A stretch of 8,320 nucleotides of DNA from an uncultured Ruminococcus sp. Its GTDB lineage: Bacteria; Bacillota; Clostridia; Oscillospirales; Ruminococcaceae. Shown piece after piece: positions 7,101-8,320 of this stretch. The position numbers and the translations under genes were made by a program. The number at the start of each line of letters is the position of its first letter. Positions within the stretch are counted from its first letter, which is position 1. The DNA lies in NCBI GenBank assembly GCA_946537565.1, contig CAMNFW010000083.1, forward strand, positions 1 to 8,320. Direction: 5' to 3'. The notes beneath the pieces were generated by a model that was not told where the DNA came from, made no database searches, and saw only the letters and a program-made list of their open reading frames with translations.

Positions 7101-7336
7101 CAAATATTGCTGATGAGATCGCTAACGGCGAGATACAGCTCATCATCAATACACCTGCCGGAAAGACAAGCGTTCATGACGACAGCTATATCCGTAAATC
7201 TGCTATCAAGCACCGTGTTACCTATATCACTACAATGGCTGCGGCAAAAGCAAGCATTGAGGGTATAAGAGCTGTAAAGAAGAATCCTCAGCTTGAGGTA
7301 AAATCTCTCCAGGCTCACCACGCTGATATAGAATAA
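4115..7336 (+). CDS. carB: Carbamoyl phosphate synthetase large (synthetase) subunit
   Basis: Cytoplasmic enzyme that makes carbamoyl phosphate from bicarbonate, two ATP and ammonia channelled from the small glutaminase subunit CarA; the product feeds pyrimidine and arginine synthesis. At 1073 residues it has the full family length. The carboxyphosphate half (1 to about 400) shows IIGSGPIIIGQACEFDYSG (12-30), R129, R169 in LRPAYTMGGAGGG, E215, Q284 and E298/N300 in EINPRTSRSSALASKATG. A linking oligomerisation region follows to about 553. The carbamate kinase half starts with GGGPNRIGQGIEFDY (near 560) and holds RPSYVLGGRGMEVV and EANPRASRTVPLVSKV. The MGS-like allosteric domain begins near 939 and keeps the ATGKS and KIYEGRPNI segments and INT, suggesting nucleotide control, though the effector cannot be read off. 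The start is set by AGGAG (4103-4107), seven bases upstream. No carA is adjacent: the upstream gene is unrelated and ends at a terminator. No frameshift or lost key residue was seen. Confidence 0.98.
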   Translation: MPKKQDINKIMIIGSGPIIIGQACEFDYSGTQACKALRNLGYEIVLVNSNPATIMTDPDVADITYIEPLNLARLTQIIEKERPDALLPNLGGQSGLNLCSELDKAGVLKKYGVQVIGVQVDAIERGEDRIEFKNAMSALGIGMPRSEVAYSVDEAVKIAEKLKYPVVLRPAYTMGGAGGGMVYNVDELKVVCERGLQASLVGQVLVEECIFGWEELELEVVRDANNNKITVCFIENIDPIGVHTGDSFCSAPMLTIPEDVQAELQEMSYRIIESIEVIGGCNCQFARDPETGRIVVIEINPRTSRSSALASKATGFPIALVSAMLACGLTLDEIPCGKYGTLDKYVPDGDYVVIKFARWAFEKFKDAQDKLGTQMRAVGEVMSIGKTYKEAFQKAIRSLETGRYGLGFAKNFHEQTKEQLLDQLKYPSSERQFIMYEALRKGATVEELHQLTKIKHYFIEQMLELVQEEENLLTMKGSVPEKNVLKQAKLDGFSDRYLSSLLEVTEEEIRNARIGFGIKEAWEGVHVSGTENAAYYYSTYHLDQDNSPVNEDKPKIMILGGGPNRIGQGIEFDYCCVHAAIALKKLGFESIIVNCNPETVSTDYDTSDKLYFEPLTLEDVLSIHEKEKPVGVIAQFGGQTPLNLAGDLKKYGVNILGTTPETIDLAEDRDHFRAMMDKLGIPMPEAGMAVNVDEALEIANKIGYPVMVRPSYVLGGRGMEVVHDDEMMRVYMEAAVGVTPDRPILIDRFLHHATECEADAISDGENCFVPAVMEHIELAGVHSGDSACILPAKNLTEDQIATIKEYTKKIAVEMNVCGLMNMQYAIEDGVVYVLEANPRASRTVPLVSKVCDINMVRIATEIITSSLTGNPSPVPTLKDRKINHYGVKEAVFPFNMFQEVDPVLGPEMRSTGEVLGIANNFGEAYYKAQEATKNLLPQEGTVLLSVCDRDKPELIEIAKGFNELGFNILATGKSYEMIKEAGIPCKKIFKIYEGRPNIADEIANGEIQLIINTPAGKTSVHDDSYIRKSAIKHRVTYITTMAAAKASIEGIRAVKKNPQLEVKSLQAHHADIE

Positions 7337-7342
7337 ACCAAA

Positions 7343-7370
7343 AGTCCCGGTGCAGAAATGTACCGGGACT
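7343..7370 (+). terminator. Strong hairpin after carB, possible terminator without a U tail
   Basis: AGTCCCGGT (7343-7351) pairs perfectly with ACCGGGACT (7362-7370), extended by a G-T and a C-G pair to an AGAAAT loop. It begins six bases after the carB stop. No T run follows directly; seven T occur only at 7386-7392, after the next gene's Shine-Dalgarno. It may be a leaky terminator or an mRNA-stabilising element between carB and the LRR gene. Confidence 0.5.
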
Positions 7371-7392
7371 ATGTATAAAAGGAGGTTTTTTT

Positions 7393-8320
7393 ATGAAAAG
7401 GAAAAATATCGTATCAATTATCACGGCTTTAACGATGACTTTAGGTCTTGGAGCGCAGCTGACTTTGGAAGCTGGACCTGATCAGTTTTTCAGCGTTGAA
7501 GCATTAGCGGCAGATGATTACACCGAAATGTCAAATGGCATCCTGACTTTCTATGTGTACTCAGATCATGCAGAGGTCAAATCATGTAAGAAAAGTGCAG
7601 AGGGAGAAATAACTATCCCTGCGAAATTCAGCGGTGTGCCTGTTACAAAAATATGTAAATATGCGTTTGCAGAATGCTCTGAGCTGACTTCAGTTATTAT
7701 TCCTGATTCTGTTACAATTATAAATGAGATAGCGTTTTCATACTGCACAAGTCTGAAATCGGTAACAATACCAGATTCTGTTAAATTTATTGATGACTTT
7801 GCGTTTTCATATTGCACCAGCCTTAAATCCATAACTATTCCTGCTTCTGTAAAAAATATCGGATTAGGAGTATTTATGGACAGCAGCAGCCTGATCTCGA
7901 TAAATGTTGATGAAAATAATAAAGATTACACTGACCTTAACGGAGTACTATTCAGCAAGGATAAAACAAGTCTGATAGTTTATCCCAGTGGCTGTGCCGG
8001 AGATTACATTGTGCCAAATACCGTAGAAACGATCGAGAGCAGTGCATTCAGAGACTGTGAGAATCTGTCCTCAATAACCGTTCCTGTATCTGTTGCAAGC
8101 ATTGGAAATGGTGCTTTTATGGGGTGCAGCGGTCTGACAGACGTATACTATTCCGGAACAGAAAGTGACTGGAACAGGATAGATATTGGCACTGATAATA
8201 AACCTTTTTTAGAGGCTAATATATTTATAGGATACAAAGGCATAGAGCCCGGAAACGGCGATATCAACAGTGACGGTAAATTCTCAGTTGCTGATGCTTT
8301 AGCTCTTGAAAGCTATCTTC
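7393..8320 (+). CDS. Secreted leucine-rich-repeat (BspA/LRR_5-like) protein with C-terminal dockerin, truncated by window end
   Basis: 309 codons are visible, beginning at an ATG seven bases after a strong GGAGG (7381-7385). A signal peptide is clear: MKRK, hydrophobic stretch about 7-25, and likely cleavage near ALA-AD (39-40), though LEA-GP (27) is possible. From residue 84 there are 23-residue repeats of the LRR_5 type (pattern V-x-x-I-x-x-x-A-F-x-x-C-x-x-L-x-S-V-x-I-P) at about 84, 107, 130, 153, 211 and 234, with a 35-residue insert at 176-210. A YYSGTESDW cap (252-260) follows. Residues 289-301 form a dockerin-type calcium loop with D290, N292, D294, S298 and D301 at positions 1, 3, 5, 9 and 12; the second loop lies beyond the edge. 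The protein is probably exported and attached to a cohesin-bearing scaffold; the ligand is unknown. No own promoter is visible, so read-through from carB is possible. Base composition is visibly more AT-rich than carB. Confidence 0.9.
   Translation, partial: MKRKNIVSIITALTMTLGLGAQLTLEAGPDQFFSVEALAADDYTEMSNGILTFYVYSDHAEVKSCKKSAEGEITIPAKFSGVPVTKICKYAFAECSELTSVIIPDSVTIINEIAFSYCTSLKSVTIPDSVKFIDDFAFSYCTSLKSITIPASVKNIGLGVFMDSSSLISINVDENNKDYTDLNGVLFSKDKTSLIVYPSGCAGDYIVPNTVETIESSAFRDCENLSSITVPVSVASIGNGAFMGCSGLTDVYYSGTESDWNRIDIGTDNKPFLEANIFIGYKGIEPGNGDINSDGKFSVADALALESYL
7642..8157 (+). repeat. 69-bp (23-codon) coding repeats of the LRR region
   Basis: Six repeat units, four in tandem (7642-7917) and two after an insert (8023-8157). 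The clearest pair is at 7732 and 7801, exactly 69 bp apart; both encode AFSYCTSLKS, yet differ mainly at third codon positions, which suggests protein-level conservation rather than a fresh duplication. Confidence 0.85.

Noticed and set aside
7566..7832. Minus-strand frame with an internally repeated peptide (RLVQYENA twice)
   Set aside because: The repeat is the reverse reading of the 69-bp LRR coding repeat, not an independent gene.
1..8320. CRISPR array, tRNA, rRNA, insertion sequence or phage genes
   Set aside because: I saw no regularly spaced identical repeats, no cloverleaf-like or rRNA-like stretches, no transposase or integrase sequence and no terminal inverted repeats.

Overview
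The window looks like chromosome from a Gram-positive, moderately AT-rich anaerobe of the Ruminococcus group (Oscillospiraceae). The indications are strong AGGAGG-type ribosome binding sites, sigma-A promoters with TGn extended -10 boxes, U-tailed terminators, a SipW-type S26 membrane protein, and a secreted leucine-rich-repeat protein that ends in a dockerin module, a hallmark of cellulosome-forming ruminococci and clostridia. The genus is an inference from these traits, not from a database match.

Layout from left to right. (1) 1-1593, minus strand: the N-terminal two thirds of glycogen phosphorylase, running off the left edge. (2) 1594-2141: a divergent, very AT-rich intergenic region. It holds the glgP promoter and a structured glgP leader, three copies of a TT(C/T)ACAAATATT element, and the promoter and leader of the next gene. 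(3) 2142-3353, plus: a two-helix membrane protein with an S26B (SipW-like) signal peptidase fold whose catalytic Ser and His positions are replaced, followed by a long charged cytoplasmic tail. It ends at a good terminator. (4) 3427-3929: a complete single-gene transcription unit (promoter, leader, 117-residue unknown protein, terminator). (5) 4000-7336: promoter, 80-nt leader and full-length carB, the large subunit of carbamoyl phosphate synthetase, with no carA beside it. (6) 7337-7392: a strong hairpin, then a strong Shine-Dalgarno. (7) 7393-8320: the start of a secreted LRR protein, cut by the right edge inside its dockerin.

The genes do not form one pathway. They look like neighbouring single-gene units: storage glucan breakdown (glgP), pyrimidine/arginine precursor synthesis (carB), a surface protein, and two genes without assigned function. 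The part most worth a second look is the apparently inactive signal peptidase homologue with its acidic/basic/proline-rich tail. After that come the structured glgP leader, the paired elements upstream of the divergent promoters, and the small unknown gene that has its own promoter and terminator.
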